A stretch of 64,000 nucleotides of DNA from Trametes villosa (taxonomy: Eukaryota > Basidiomycota > Agaricomycetes > Polyporales > Polyporaceae): contig PUDQ02000032.1 of NCBI GenBank assembly GCA_002964805.2, positions 682,001-746,000 on the forward strand. Reading direction: 5' to 3'. The translations under genes and the position numbers were made by a program. The notes under the pieces were generated by a model that worked only from the letters and a program-made list of their open reading frames with translations, ran no database searches and was not told where the DNA came from. Position 1 is the stretch's first letter. Every line of letters begins with the position of its first letter. Of this stretch, positions 10,390-22,847 are shown piece by piece.

Positions 10390-13300
10390 CTAAGAGGAAC
10401 ATGCCTTCTGCGCCTCGCTCTCGGAGATTGCAGACTTGCCGCCAGCTTTGGCGGCCTCCGGCTGGCTGATGTAGCTGAGAGGCCGCCCAATGCTGCGGAC
10501 CTTGTCCCAGAAGCCCTTGTTGCCTGGATCTGACTCCAGGCAGGTTTCCCTGAGCTCGCGAACGAAGCTAACAGAACGTCCGCCATGAGCACCCGGCAAT
10601 CGTATGATAGCGCGTAGACCTACGTATTCCACGCGTCGATCTCGTCCTCCTACGCACCATCTATGAGACAAGATCACCGCGGGCAGGAATGTGCGCACCT
10701 CCAAGCAGACCTTCCGGAGTTCGTACATGCACTCAACCATCTCATCCAACCGCTTCGACGCAAACTGCCGGACAAGGACCTCCTTGATGATGAACGCCAA
10801 GTCCTCGACCGCCTTCGTCACTACATCCCCGCGCGCGATGTTCTTTCGGAAGTCGGCCAAGGGGTATGTGAACCCGATAATGCGCCGCTTCGGCCTGTTT
10901 CTGTCAACCCGAGCGTCCGGGGACAGTGAACGCGCGGGCGTCGGCAGAGGTGCGGCCCGCTCTGGTTTCCGCGCCGGCGCAGAATCGAGTAGGAGCTCTT
11001 CCTCGTCTTCGTCTTCCTCGATCTCGGTCGCACTGTCGTCTGAGCCGTTGCCCAGGGGCTTCTTCTGCGTCTGCATCCGGGAGGGGCTGGCCGTTTGGAC
11101 GGTCTGGATAAGGGTGCGGGACTGCGTGGGGCGTTGGGTCTGGGAGGGGCCGGCTTGGCGGTCGAGGAGCAGCATCTCCTCATCCTCGTCGTGCGCGCGA
11201 ACGTGCTCGTCCTTCCGTACCCGCGCAACCTTCTTCGGAACTACACACACACGTAGGTATGAGCGAAAACCGAGCACATCGGCGCAAAGGATGGGGCGTA
11301 CCTTCGCGGACGTTAAATGTGCGCTTGCACTCGTCAATGGTCTCTCGGGCGCGCTTGAGCACGCGCCGGGGTGGCTCGAAGTACTTGAGTAGCTCCTCAT
11401 GTGGTGGCGGAAGGGGGTGCGTATTGAGGTCCTTCACGATAGCGGCGTGGAATTGCGCCTGCTTCATGCGATGGATTGCGGGGTTGTATGACAGTGTCGT
11501 GTCAAACCATGGTTGGCGGTTTCTGAAGTTGCGGAGTGAGCATGGTTGGGCTGCTGGAGAGGATATCCACGCACCCATCCTCGTCCTTCTCACCAGCATC
11601 CATGAGGTCCATTGCGTCGACGAACTTCTCCATTACGTCCAGTTGCTCGTTCGTCGGGAGGTACGGATGCTCCTTCACGACTTCGCCCTTCTTCGTTACG
11701 AGGTTCTCGAGCGAAGCGAAGGTGAAGTTGCGAACGTCGTCTGCGAACGGCATCTGCACAGAGAATATAGGGTGAGCATTTCACTTGAAGTTGCACGCGG
11801 AAACCGACCTGGACCCAAAGGAAACAATCGATCTCCTCGAATATCGTCGGCCACAAGACGCCCATCTTCGGGTCGCCCTTGTCCGTCTTCACCCAGCGCG
11901 CGATCGCAAGCACGCGCGCCTCGTTCATCGCCTGCACGACGCTCGACAGCGCGACCTGCTGCATTGGGCTCGCGGGGTCTGCCCACACGTAGTACACCTC
12001 GCCCATCGCGAGCTCCCGCCGGAAACGCTCGCGCGGGAAGAACCCGCAGATGTCCATGCCCTTGCGCACGGGCAGCCGCGGGAACTCCTCCTCGGGCGCG
12101 GGCACGAACGACGCGCCGTACTTGTACCCGCGCACGAGCTCCTCCTTCTGCACCTTCACGAGCCGCTTGTCGCGCTCGGCCTGTGCACGCTCGTCGTCGT
12201 CGTCCATGTCGTGTTCGTCCTTGACAGACCCGGGTTTGTCCTCTTCGAGGTAGTACTCGCTGCGCATGCGGAGCTGGGCGAACGTCGACTCGTCTTCGGC
12301 GCCGTCTTCGTCCATCCTGTTTTTGGCGGCGGCCGCTTCCTCAGCGGTCTCCTTCCTGCGCGCGAACTTCTTGAAGCTCTTGGGGCGGGAGAGCGCGGTG
12401 CACTTGCTCGTCTTCACCATGAGCTCGAGTGCTTGGTCGGGGCGGGCGTCGGTGTCGCCGATGCGGAGGACGTTGCCCGTCATGGTCGACTTGACTTCGC
12501 GCACGTCGGGCCGGGAGACCTCCGTGAGCACGTAGTCGCAGTTGCCTACTACGCCCGCTTCGAGGTGTTCGGTGAAGGTGCGGTAGAACAGCTCATTGGC
12601 CGCCTACGCCAATGGTGAGAAGAGGTCCTAGCACCCCACGAAGCGAGAGCCGCACCTTCATCTTGCTCTTGCCTTCCTCTTTGAACTCCTCGTCGTCGAA
12701 GTCAACACCGCTATTTTAGAGATCACGTCAAGGCGAGGCATGTAGTGAGTGGAAACTCAAGCATACACAATGGTAAACTGAATGTTCAAGCCGTTCATCT
12801 TGTTTGCGGTCGCCTCCCAATCCTCGACTTCGATGGGGTTCTCGCCATCGGTCAGGAGGCATACCTTGCGGGTCCATGTCTTCTTATTGCCCAGGAATCT
12901 GTCCTGCGTTTCAATAGCCACAATGAGAGCGTCGACAGCTACGAGAGTGGGAGTCAGTCACAGTTCACACAGCGGCGGTGAGAAGACCGAGTGATGACTA
13001 CAGCACTGGAACACAAGGATCGCGCAGGCAGGAGCTCTGCCCGTGTCGTGGTGCAGACGGAGGTCCTCCCTAGGTCAGACCTTGTTGGGTCCGGCGACTG
13101 GGGCTACGCCTGGGTCTGACCAGAACATGCACGCCTTTGACTGCGGACGAGCTCGCAATTATCCCAGCCGATGGACTTTATAAGACAAAGCTGTAGAACA
13201 CGCGCACTTACGATCTCCCGCAACGGTTGACGGCTCCAGCGCCTGCAGCTTGGCGAGCGTGGTAGCGTTTGGGTGGGCGATGGGTATGTACTCTGAGACG

Positions 13301-13702
13301 TGTTCATAGCCCCCGTTCTCCTCGTTGATGACATTGTTGGTCTCTAGAGGCAGTGTTAGTGACAACAACAAGGAATTGTTACTCATCCTTGCCTTCGGTG
13401 CCTATGAGGATGACACCACATTTGTCCGTCTTACGGCCATTGAATATCTGGGAAAGTCATTTAGTCCCTTAATCCCTTAGGGCTTGAAGGGCATAGTTTC
13501 TGGGGCAGACCATTTCCTGTATCTTGAGCATGACATATTGAAGAGACCATTCGAGGTTTGTCATTTCTATGGTCTCCGAGTCTTTGCCGTTTGCGCCCGA
13601 TATGCTGACCTGCCGCATCTTCCCCATAGAGGGAGAGATGTCGACAAGGAACATGGTCACCGTATACTGCAGCGAGGAAGATGAGCTTGATTCCACCTCC
13701 AT
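10390..13702 (-). CDS. KU80: Ku80 DNA end-binding subunit
   Basis: Eleven exons encode 848 residues: 13511-13702, 13393-13447, 13212-13343, 12767-12938, 12656-12710, 11809-12603, 11575-11753, 11302-11522, 10699-11240, 10624-10649, 10390-10567. The N terminus is the von Willebrand A-like domain of Ku (FLVDISPSMG, then NVINEENGGYEHVSEYIP and ALIVAIETQD). Exon 6 holds the Ku beta-barrel core (GMDICGFFPRERF, VYYVWAD). A central acidic linker follows, and the C-terminal helical region has DEIDAWN and CLESDPGNKGFW. Ku80 pairs with Ku70 to cap double-strand breaks for non-homologous end joining and acts at telomeres. Intron 2 (13344-13392) must use a GC donor to keep the family sequence (GTEETNN). 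Intron 3 (12939-13211) is unusually long at 273 nt. Confidence 0.93.
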
Positions 13703-13997
13703 AGCCTGTTAGCTTACCCCCGCTCGTTCTGCTGGCATGATGCGCTTTGTCGTGGCGGTCGTGGAAAGAGTCGTGAATGAGGCGCGGCCCCGCGAGTTCT
13801 GCGCCACCGCCTGCGCGCGACGCGTCTGCCCACGTGACCCTCTGTTGTGTCGGCGCTTGATGCGCTTAGTCAGCATGGCGATGCGGGGAGGGGACGAGTT
13901 TTGGGCGACTCGGCTTGAGCGAGTCTGTCGTGTCCTGCTCGAGCACGAGATCTGCGCGTCGCGCTCCCTCCGTCGCGTCGCCCCCGCCGTCCTCGGA
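13703..13997. promoter_or_regulatory. divergent promoter region KU80/STH1
   Basis: The 295 bases between the two start codons must serve both genes. The reading frame of the plus-strand gene stays open upstream to ATG 13737, so part of this region could be coding if an earlier start is used. Confidence 0.45.
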
Positions 13998-16900
13998 ATG
14001 GCTGCCCCGAACCTTGCTCCCAATCCACAACAACCCTCCCTACCTCAATTCACCAACAACCCCGCTCAACAACAACAACCCCCTACCAACCCGAGAGAGC
14101 GCATACAGTATCTCCTCCAGGTGCGTCTCAGCCACATTGACCTCCGCGATCCGCTGTTTATAGCTTCCTCCCACATCACAACAGCGAGCAGCCGTTCTTC
14201 GCGGGAATGGCTACACGACGCAGAACAACGAGGAGCTCCAGAGAATATACGGATGGGTGAACAGCATTCAACACCAGCTGAGTGAGTGTCACTATATTCT
14301 CAACATTCCTGGCAACTCTGTCCCTTCAACCTTTCTCTTGATTGCAACCCCCTCCCTGGTTCCCTGGATCGCAAGTTCCCGCGCAATGGTCGATGTGGCT
14401 GATTTGCCTGTTGCGCTGGAACCTCGTCCAGCTCTCCTTCTCGTGTTCGGGATAAGCCTGCAACACCCCGTTGCCCGTCCCTGTGTCTAGCGCCACCCCT
14501 GCCGTCCCCATATTTCGCTCAATTTCGTCCACGGGTTGCGACACTCGGTGTAGGTGTGCTTGCCATGGCCGTCAGCTCACCTATCCGGCTGTGGGCAAGG
14601 CAAGTATGCCTGCTCTTTTCCGTGATCCAACCAATCACGAAAGTACAGTGTGCTGTCGTGCGTACATCGCCGAGGAAGGCTCGATCACTTGAGCTTCCGA
14701 AGAGGGCAGCAAGTCTTAGTGTATTGGTTTGTCACCTCAACGCACGTTGCAATGCTCCGGTCTCTACGACGAGGCCACCGTGTACGCGATGCAGATAGCG
14801 CGGGCATGCCCGCGAACGGGGTAGGTACATGCGATGGATGTGACCAGCGAGCCCACAAGCAATGCGTCCTCCGGGCTTCGTCCGGGTTCCGAAGCAGAAG
14901 CTGAGGGCTCGTGAATGCGCTTGACGAGAGCCCATAGCTGCCTCTGCGAGGGTGTTGTCGCCTTTCAGTCATAGACGTTAAGGCGCATACACGTCAGAAT
15001 CATCCGAATCCTTCATTGATCTATAGGACTTGGGCTCCATGATCCACGATTTGTCTCCCTCGTACTAGCAATTTATTACGCACGCTTACTGACGCTGTAT
15101 TGCATCAGAGCCAGAGCAGCCCGCGGGGGGACAACCACACCAGGGTCTCAATGGTCAGGCATCCACAGCACCCATGACGAACGGCGCGCCCGCCACAAAC
15201 GGCAACCCTCTCACGTCTGGGCCTGTACCACAACAGCCATACCCCTCAGCCCCTCAAACACCCGTCTCCTTCACGTCCGACCAGATCAATGCTCTCCGCG
15301 CGCAAATCCACGCGTTCAAGCTCATCTCCCGCGGTCTGCCCGTCCCCGAGTCTATCCAGCAGGCTATTCGGGTCCCCAACCAGGCCGTCCCGGACCTCCA
15401 GACTCTTCTCCACGGCGCAGACGTGAACGCGCGAGTGATCGACAGCGCCGTGAAGATCCACAAGAGCGCGAGCGGCACGCCAGTCAACGGCGTCGAGCTC
15501 CCGCCACCCGTCGGCGCGACGACCGAGGTGATCAAGGACGAGGAGGTCGAGATCACGACCGACCCCGAGAAGCTGCCGAAGGGCCCGTTCCTCGAGGACG
15601 ACGTGAACTCGGGCATCTACCCGTACAACGCGTACCTCCACCCGTTCTCGCACCTGAAGCGCGACCCGAAGGTCAGCCCGTCGATGTGGGCGACTCGCAT
15701 GCAGCGCCTGCTCGTGCCGTCGGTCATGCCCGTCGGCCTCGACCCGCACCAGCTCATCGAGGAGCGGAATCACTACATCGACGCCCGCATCGACCAGCGG
15801 ATACGCGAGCTCGAGTCGCTGCCTGCGATGATGGGCGACGGCGGCCTGGAGAACCCGCTGGAGGAGGGCGAGAAGGAGGAGCCGCGGTCGCTCGAGCAGC
15901 TGATCCACCCGCCAGCGAACACGCACGGGAAGCTGCGCGCGCTCATCGAGCTCAAGTCGTTGCGGGTGCTCGACAAGCAGCGCCAGCTCCGCGCGTCGGT
16001 GACGGAGCGCCTCATGCATGGCTCCCTGCTGCCGCTGAACCGCACGGACTTCCGGCGGGTGAGGAAACCCGCGGTGCGCGACGCGCGCATGACGGAGCAG
16101 ATGGAGCGGAAGCAGCGCGTTGAGCGCGAGCGGCGGGCGAAGCAGAAGCACGTCGAGCAGCTCGGGATCATCTGCGCGCACGGGAAGGAGGTCATCGCGG
16201 CGAACCGCGCCGCGCAGGACCGCATCAACCGTCTCAGCAGGGCCGTGCTCTCGTTCCACTCGCACACGGAGAAGGAGGAGCAGAAGCGGATCGAGCGTCT
16301 CGCGAAGGAGCGTCTGAAGGCGCTGAAGAACGACGACGAGGAGGCGTACATGAAGCTCATCGACACGGCGAAGGACACTCGTATCACGCACCTGCTCAAG
16401 CAGACCGACGCGTACCTCGACTCGCTCGCGCAGGCGGTCGTCGAGCAGCAGCGGGCCGAAGGCCACGAGGTGGTGGACGCGTTCGAGTCCGAGGAGGGCC
16501 CCGTCAGCGAGGAGACGTTCGGTGCGAAGTCGTTTGGTGTCGAGGAAGACAAGGGCAAGCTGGATTACTACGCGGTCGCGCACGCGATCAAGGAGAAGAT
16601 CACGCAGCAGCCGAGCATCCTCGTCGGTGGCACGCTCAAGGAGTACCAGATCAAGGGTCTGCAGTGGATGGTCAGCTTGTACAACAACAAGCTGAACGGT
16701 ATCCTCGCCGACGAGATGGTGAGACAATCCCCACGCTCATTCGTCAGTGTGCTCACAGTCTTGTTCAGGGTCTCGGAAAGACGATCCAGACGATCTCGCT
16801 CATCACCTTCCTGATCGAGTCCAAGAGACAGCGGGGACCGTACCTCGTCATCGTCCCGCTCTCGACCATGACGAACTGGTCTGGCGAGTTTGCGAAGTGG

Positions 16901-19741
16901 GCGCCGAGCGTGTCGATGATCGCGTACAAGGGCAACCCCACGCAGCGTAAGACTCTCCAGACGGACCTGCGGACGACGAACTTCCAGGTCGTTCTGACCA
17001 CGTACGAGTACATCATCAAAGACCGCAACCACCTGAGCAGGATCAAGTGGCTCTACATCATCATCGGTAGGTTCAAACGGTAGTGTGCGGCGGATATGGA
17101 CTGACAGTGTGTGCAGACGAGGGTCATCGTATGAAGAACACGCAGAGTAAACTCGTGCAGACGCTGACGACGTACTACCACTCCCGCTACCGCCTCATCC
17201 TCACCGGAACGCCACTGCAGAACAACCTGCCCGAGCTGTGGGCGCTGCTGAACTTCGCGCTCCCCAAGGTCTTCAACTCCGTGAAGTCGTTCGACGAGTG
17301 GTTCAACACACCGTTCGCGAACTCCGGCACTGGCGACAAGATCGAGCTGAACGAAGAAGAGGCGCTGCTCATCATCCGTCGTCTGCACAAGGTGCTGCGG
17401 CCGTTCCTGCTGCGTCGTCTCAAGCGCGACGTCGAGTCGGAGCTGCCGGACAAGGTCGAGAAGGTGATCAAGGTCCGCATGAGTGCGCTGCAGTCGCAGC
17501 TCTACAAGCAGATGAAGAAGTACAAGATGATCGCCGACGGCAAGGACTCGAAGGGGTGAGTGATCATACCCAGTCCCGTTAACTATGGGTGCTGACGCGT
17601 TTCCCTGCAGCAAAAACGGTGGTGTCAAGGGTCTCAGCAACGAGCTCATGCAGCTGCGGAAGATTTGCCAGCACCCCTTCTTGTTCGAGAGCGTCGAGGA
17701 CAGGGTCAACCCCAGCTCCGTGATCGACGACAAGCTCATTCGTAGCTCTGGCAAGATTGAGTTGCTCCATCGCATCCTGCCCAAGTTCTTCGCGACCGGT
17801 CACAGAGTATGTCGTCACCCTCCACGTTATGGCGGACATTCTCTGACAAGGATGCTTGCATAGGTCTTGATATTCTTCCAGATGACCAAGGTCATGGACA
17901 TCATGGAGGACTTCCTCAAGATGATGGGTTGGAAGTACCTCCGTCTCGATGGTGGTACGAAGACCGAAGATCGTGCGGGACATGTTGCTCTGTTCAACGC
18001 CCCGAATTCCGAGTACAAGGTCTTCATCCTCTCCACCAGGGCTGGTGGTCTCGGTCTCAACCTGCAAACCGCCGACACCGTCGTCATGTGAGTCGCCTTA
18101 CGCGTCTCGGTATGCCCTTCAGTGCTAACCGAACCCAACGTACAGCTTCGACAGTGACTGGAATCCTCACGCGGATCTCCAGGCGCAGGATCGTGCGCAT
18201 CGTATCGGTCAGACCAAGGTCGTCCGTATTCTGCGGTTCATCACGGAGAAGAGTGTGGAGGAGGCTATGTTCGCTCGTGCTCGGTACAAGCTCGACATCG
18301 ACGACAAGGTCATCCAGGCTGGTCGATTCGACAACAAGTCTACGCAGGAGGAGCAAGAGGAGTTCCTGGTGAGTTCTACACCGTCCTGAAGCAGGTTCAT
18401 CCTATTGACCACGCCCTCGTGTAGCGTTCCATCCTCGAGGCCGACCAAGAGGAGGAGAACGAGGAAGCCGGTGACATGAACGACGACGAGATCAACGAGC
18501 TCATCGCCCGTTCGGACGAGGAGGCGAAGCTCTTCCACGAGATGGACAGGCAGCGCGAGCAAGAACACGCCGAGAACTGGCGCAGGATGGGCAACCGCAC
18601 GAAGCCCCCGATGCCTCTCATGCAGCTCGAGGAGCTCCCGGAGTGCTACCGCGCAGACGAGCCGTTCACCGACGCCAACGAGATCGACGAGATGGAGGGC
18701 CGAGGGCACCGCCGGCGTACCACCGTCAACTACAATGACGGTCTCAGCGACGATCAGTGGGCCTTGGTGAGCTTTGTTCTATCTGGTGTGCGGGTTCGGC
18801 GTGCTGACAAGTGCGCAGGCGCTGGAAGAGGGTGAGGACATCCAGGAGCTCTCTGAACGAGCGCGCGAGAAGAAAGAGCGTAGGGCGACGAACAAGGTAG
18901 TCCGGCAAGCCGAGTCGATCGGGTCCCCTGCTCCCGAGTTCGAGACGCCCCGCCCTCGCAAGAGCAACAAAAAGGGCAAGGCGAAGGCCGAGCTCGATGT
19001 TCCTGCGAGCGGTAAACGCAAGCGTGGAGGCGTTGGGAAGTCGACGTCTATGACGCCGTCCCTCCTGGAAGAGGACGACGACGAGCGCGATGCGGTAAGC
19101 ACCTTCCATTTTCATCGCAGGTTGTATGTCCTGACACCGCTCCTAGAAACGTCGCAAGAAGGGGATCGAGCTTCCCACTGCCATCAAGGAACAGATGAAG
19201 AAGACCTTGAACGACATCCACAAGGCCGTTCTGAATCTGGAGGATGAGCATGGCCGGAAGCGGAGCGACCTCTTCCGCGAGCTCCCTGATCGGAGGGTAC
19301 GCAACTTTCTCTGCGACGCTCTTACACCTTGCTCATCGTGCACTATAGGAGTACCCCGACTATTACCAGCTCATCAAACAGCCCATCGCGCTGTCGACGA
19401 TCCGTAAGCGCATCAGCTCGCACTACTACAAGAACGTCCTCGACTTCCGGGAAGACATGCGCCTCATGTTCAAGAACGCCCGGACGTATAACCAGGAGGG
19501 CTCATGGGTTTACATCGACGCGGACGAAATGGAGAAGGTCTTCGACGCCGCGTTCGCGAAGCTGATCACCGGCAGCGGCCTCCCCGGCGCGCCCTCGGGC
19601 GCCGCGGGCGGGTCCTCCGCGGGCTACGACTCTGCGCTGACGCCGATGGACGAGGACGACCGGCCGGCGCCGCGGGCGAAGAGCGCGCGGAAGCAGGTCA
19701 TCAGCGACGATGAGTACATGACGCAGAGCGACGAGGAGTGA
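13998..19741 (+). CDS. STH1: Snf2/Sth1-family chromatin remodelling ATPase
   Basis: Twelve exons encode 1456 residues: 13998-14120, 14185-14281, 15109-16718, 16769-17066, 17117-17555, 17611-17806, 17864-18087, 18146-18368, 18425-18766, 18819-19094, 19147-19296, 19349-19741. Domain order is that of the SWI/SNF or RSC catalytic subunit: QLQ motif near 127-160, HSA-type basic helix near 405-475, Snf2 ATPase with Walker A split by an intron ([12 protein letters not shown]) and DEGHRMKN box near 710, helicase C ([28 protein letters not shown]), an SnAC-like acidic region, and a C-terminal bromodomain ([20 protein letters not shown]). It slides or ejects nucleosomes in the nucleus. Intron 2 is 827 nt, far longer than the rest. 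An in-frame ATG at 13737 is possible, but the Pro/Gln-rich start at 13998 looks more natural. Confidence 0.93.
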
Positions 19742-20225
19742 TCGAGTCGTGCATGTTTTTGCTATCCATCCGGACCCCTCGCTAGTAGTACTGTTCTTGG
19801 CATGTTTGTGTAGTATTATCGTTGTAGTTATTACTTGTAATGTCATTCTGTCTAGGAGTCGCACAGGCCTGCCCACTTGAACCATTTGCAAGGATATCTT
19901 GCTACCGCTGGCGCTATTTTAGTAGTCTGCCTAGTGTCATTGCCGTCTGGGAAAGGGTTAGATTCACGGTGGCGCTGAAATTCCCAATCCTGATTTGGCA
20001 GGTGTCGTGGTTCGTCCTAAAGTTGTGCAGTTCGCTAGGTGTCTGGGACGTAGCATGTTGAAAACGAGGATATCTTCCATATCATACGAGGCATACAGGT
20101 GGCTACATAGTCAGGGTAGTAACCCATTACAGTGGTGCATACGCCTCGCGTCGACATAGCGGCCCATTCAAAATACAGCAGACATCATAAACACTACAAA
20201 ACATTTCTTCTTGCGCCGGCTCATT
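19742..20225. other. convergent intergenic region
   Basis: AT-richer sequence between two stop codons, holding the 3' untranslated regions of the remodeller and the SH3-like gene. No gene or repeat was seen. Confidence 0.5.
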
Positions 20226-21000
20226 TTAGTCGCTCCCTCCCTCAGAGCGAAGTTTGTCGTAGAGGATCCCACACCTCATCGTGCTGAAGTGCGTCGTGTA
20301 CCGTTCCTCCCCTACATCGTACGTCACGGGGTATTCCATGAGGGACGACTCAGAGGTCTACATCGTCAACCGAAATGGGTTAACGCATGAAGTACACGGG
20401 AAGGGCCCAAAAGCTTACCACCAGTCTCGGGGGGAACTCGTTAAAGTCGGCGATGACACCATACCGCCACACGTGGCGCTCCTTGACCCCAAAGTCTTCG
20501 CGGACCTTCACCATGACACAGTCTCCGGGCTGCATCACCCATATGTTAGCTCTACACTGTTGCGGCGATAAAGTGAGTAAACGTACCTGGAAGTGATCGC
20601 GGCGCTCGTAGCGCGACCGGGCATCGAGCTGGTACCGCGGCTTGTTCTTGAGCGACTTGCCGCGCCCGCGCTCCTTCTCCTTTTCCTTTCCCCCCTCAGA
20701 CGCACTGTCCGAGGAGTCGACCACTCCCGACGAGCCCTTCTCGACCAGCAGCGGGCGCGAGCGGCGCGGCACGGTGCGCCACTTCCCGATGCCGACGACG
20801 AGGCGCGACTTGCCGCCGACCACGTACTGCTTCGCGGGCCGCCCCGCCGCACGCGGGAACGGCGAGGGGGCGCGCATGAGGAGCGCCGCGGCGGTGCGCG
20901 GGTCCTTGACGCGGGCCTGGGATTGCTGCAGCGCGGCGAAGCGCACCTTGCGCGCGGCGAGCGGCTGGTTCGTCCGCTTTCTGAAGCTGAAGATGGCCAT
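20226..21000 (-). CDS. small SH3-like fungal protein, paralogue of 2434-3083
   Basis: Three exons (20587-21000, 20419-20529, 20226-20357), all joined in phase 0, encode 218 residues. The N-terminal 130 residues are basic and Lys/Glu/Ser-rich (KEKEKERGRGKSLKNKPRY), probably disordered and possibly nucleus-directed. Exon 2 begins PGDCVMVKV and contains HVWRYGVIADFNEFPPRLV. Exon 3 supplies MEYPVTYDVGEERYTTHF. The GD-x-VMV, W-x-x-GVI and YPV-x-Y elements occur in the same order in the gene at 2434-3083. A small beta-barrel domain is inferred. The function is unknown. Confidence 0.65.
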
Positions 21001-21548
21001 ATATAGTGGGTTTTGATTTTGTGGTGTGGCTAAGATGGTGTCCGTTAGATACTCCGTGCACGTGTGAATGCCGATGAGGTAAAATAAGTTAGCTTACCTG
21101 GGGATAATGTGAATGAAGGTGGGGGAGAGTGGAGAAGAGAGGAGCGGATAACTCAGGACGAGGAGGTTGCCCTTTTCTACCCGCTGAACGTGTGTCTAAA
21201 ATTCGGTTAACGAGGATAAGGATTGGGAAGGACGCTCGGTTAAGGCCTCATCGATGGCTAAATGTCCTGATGCCGGCGGCGAGTGCTATTGTCCGCCCAT
21301 GTGATACGGACTGGACGTCCGTTGGCATTGTCCTACCCTGCATAATTCCAGAAGGTACCAGACGCTGCTACTGCCGCATTACCTCTGCAGGAGGATACGT
21401 CAGGGCAGCCGTCGGGTTACTAGCCACTCCTCGTCGCTTTGCCCGCTAGTGTCCGTCAGCGCCGCGTTGAGGGGGGGAGGATGAGTAAGCGATGGACGCA
21501 CCTCAAGGTTGAGTCCCTGCATGGGCAAGTTCGAGTCCGTTCGCAGGT
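21001..21548. other. intergenic region
   Basis: Upstream region of the minus-strand SH3-like gene. No recognisable gene was seen; a purine-rich stretch lies at about 21115-21160. Confidence 0.4.
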
Positions 21549-22028
21549 ATGGTGTCAGTAGATGCGTCGATTCTTGCCACCAACCTGGTGGAGGGTGTTG
21601 ACTTTGACTGTCAGCCCGAGGCGCAGATGAAGTACCGCACCGGGATGTGTTACCGTATGCTCAGGGTAAGCTGGCACACGACATGTTACCTCTGTAAACC
21701 ACAGCTTTGGCTCAACTTCCCAGAGCATAGTGAGCAGTTAGGATCCCGAGGAATTGGCCCCCTGTCTGAGAACAGCGGCTTAGATCAGCCCATCGAGCAG
21801 ACAAGGAACGCACTGCACGCACACGCAAACGACTTCGACGAGCTCCCACAGGAAGCCAATTTGTTCGTGACCGTGCTTTCAGGTTGCAGACCATCCCGAC
21901 TGTCAGAACACGAAAAGGCTGAAGACGGTTCAAGTATCACTCTGAGATGTTGTGTCGCGCATGATGCATGTTGGCCCCCGAATGGCCTGCTCATTTTTGG
22001 TGATAGGTACGTCCTACACAAAGCATAA
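21549..22028 (+). CDS. open frame of 159 residues, hypothetical
   Basis: An ATG-started open frame ends 20 bases from the convergent uS8 stop. I recognise no family. A candidate 39-nt in-frame intron (gtaagc to ccacag, about 21666-21704) would remove 13 residues. The N-terminal third looks moderately protein-like; the rest does not. It may be a decayed or chance frame. Confidence 0.25.
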   Translation: MVSVDASILATNLVEGVDFDCQPEAQMKYRTGMCYRMLRVSWHTTCYLCKPQLWLNFPEHSEQLGSRGIGPLSENSGLDQPIEQTRNALHAHANDFDELPQEANLFVTVLSGCRPSRLSEHEKAEDGSSITLRCCVAHDACWPPNGLLIFGDRYVLHKA

Positions 22029-22047
22029 AGCATACAAGTATGTACAT

Positions 22048-22847
22048 CTAGTAGACATACCCAAGGAGCTTGCCACCGACGTTCTTGCGACGCGCCTCCT
22101 CGTGGTCGAGGATACCCGACGACGTCGTCTACACGGAGATCGGTCAGCGAGATGCAGACAATGGAGGATAGATGTGTGACGTACAAGGATGATGATGCCG
22201 AACCCACGAGCAGGAAGGAGCAAGTTGACCCACGCCTCGATCTGGTTGACCTGGACGTTGTAACGGGGCGAGATGACACCGGTCTTGTTCAGGCGGCCGT
22301 TGAGCTGGATAACAATCTTGCCCGACCGGTGGTCATCGACGATCTCGAACTCGCCGATGTAACCTATGAGGAAAGTGTAAGTCAGTACGTTATTCTAGCA
22401 AAGCACGACCAAGCGCAAGACCAAAGAAGATACGTATGAAAGCAAGAATGTACACTCTACAGTGAGCACCGAATCCGTGAATCATGGGAATGGTACTGTT
22501 TTGGTTTTGAGAGGGAAATTGATTTTTCGGAGCGTTAAAACGAGGGGCGGGTGGAAGCGAGACCTCGTCGATCGTAGTTATCACTCCGAGTTTGCAAGTG
22601 CGTACGCGAAGGGATACCAAGTGTGCAAAGCCTAGGAAAGCAAAGCCAGATATGCGGGACTCACCATGACGCTGCATCACGCTCAGGAACTTGACGATGA
22701 CCTTGGACGAAGGGCGGACGAGGACCTGGCGCTTGCCACGGCGCTCGGCGTTGACAATGTTGTTCTACGCGCAAATTAGGGTGACCTCGCGCGCACAGAG
22801 CAGAGCATACGCACCAGGCAGTCGTTAAGGACAGAGACGCGGACCAT
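22048..22847 (-). CDS. RPS22: 40S ribosomal protein uS8 (S15a/S22)
   Basis: Four exons (22815-22847, 22665-22764, 22185-22363, 22048-22128) give 130 residues, the exact usual length. The sequence starts [11 protein letters not shown] and continues [53 protein letters not shown], and ends GGKLLGYVY. It binds the central domain of 18S rRNA and is essential for the small subunit. Intron 2 (22364-22664) is 301 nt, long for this window. It lies divergent to eS17, so the two ribosomal genes probably share regulatory sequence. Confidence 0.97.

Noticed and set aside
15246..16727. 493-codon minus-strand frame
   Set aside because: Antisense shadow of the large third exon of the Snf2/Sth1 gene; extreme Arg/Leu/Val composition and no family pattern.
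21490..21560. Possible tRNA (GTTCGAGTCC-like B box near 21530)
   Set aside because: The flanking bases do not form a T-arm stem and no matching A box or acceptor stem was found.
22364..22664. C/D snoRNA in the uS8 intron
   Set aside because: The best C-box-like and D-box-like sequences are about 190 bases apart and degenerate; no terminal stem was found.
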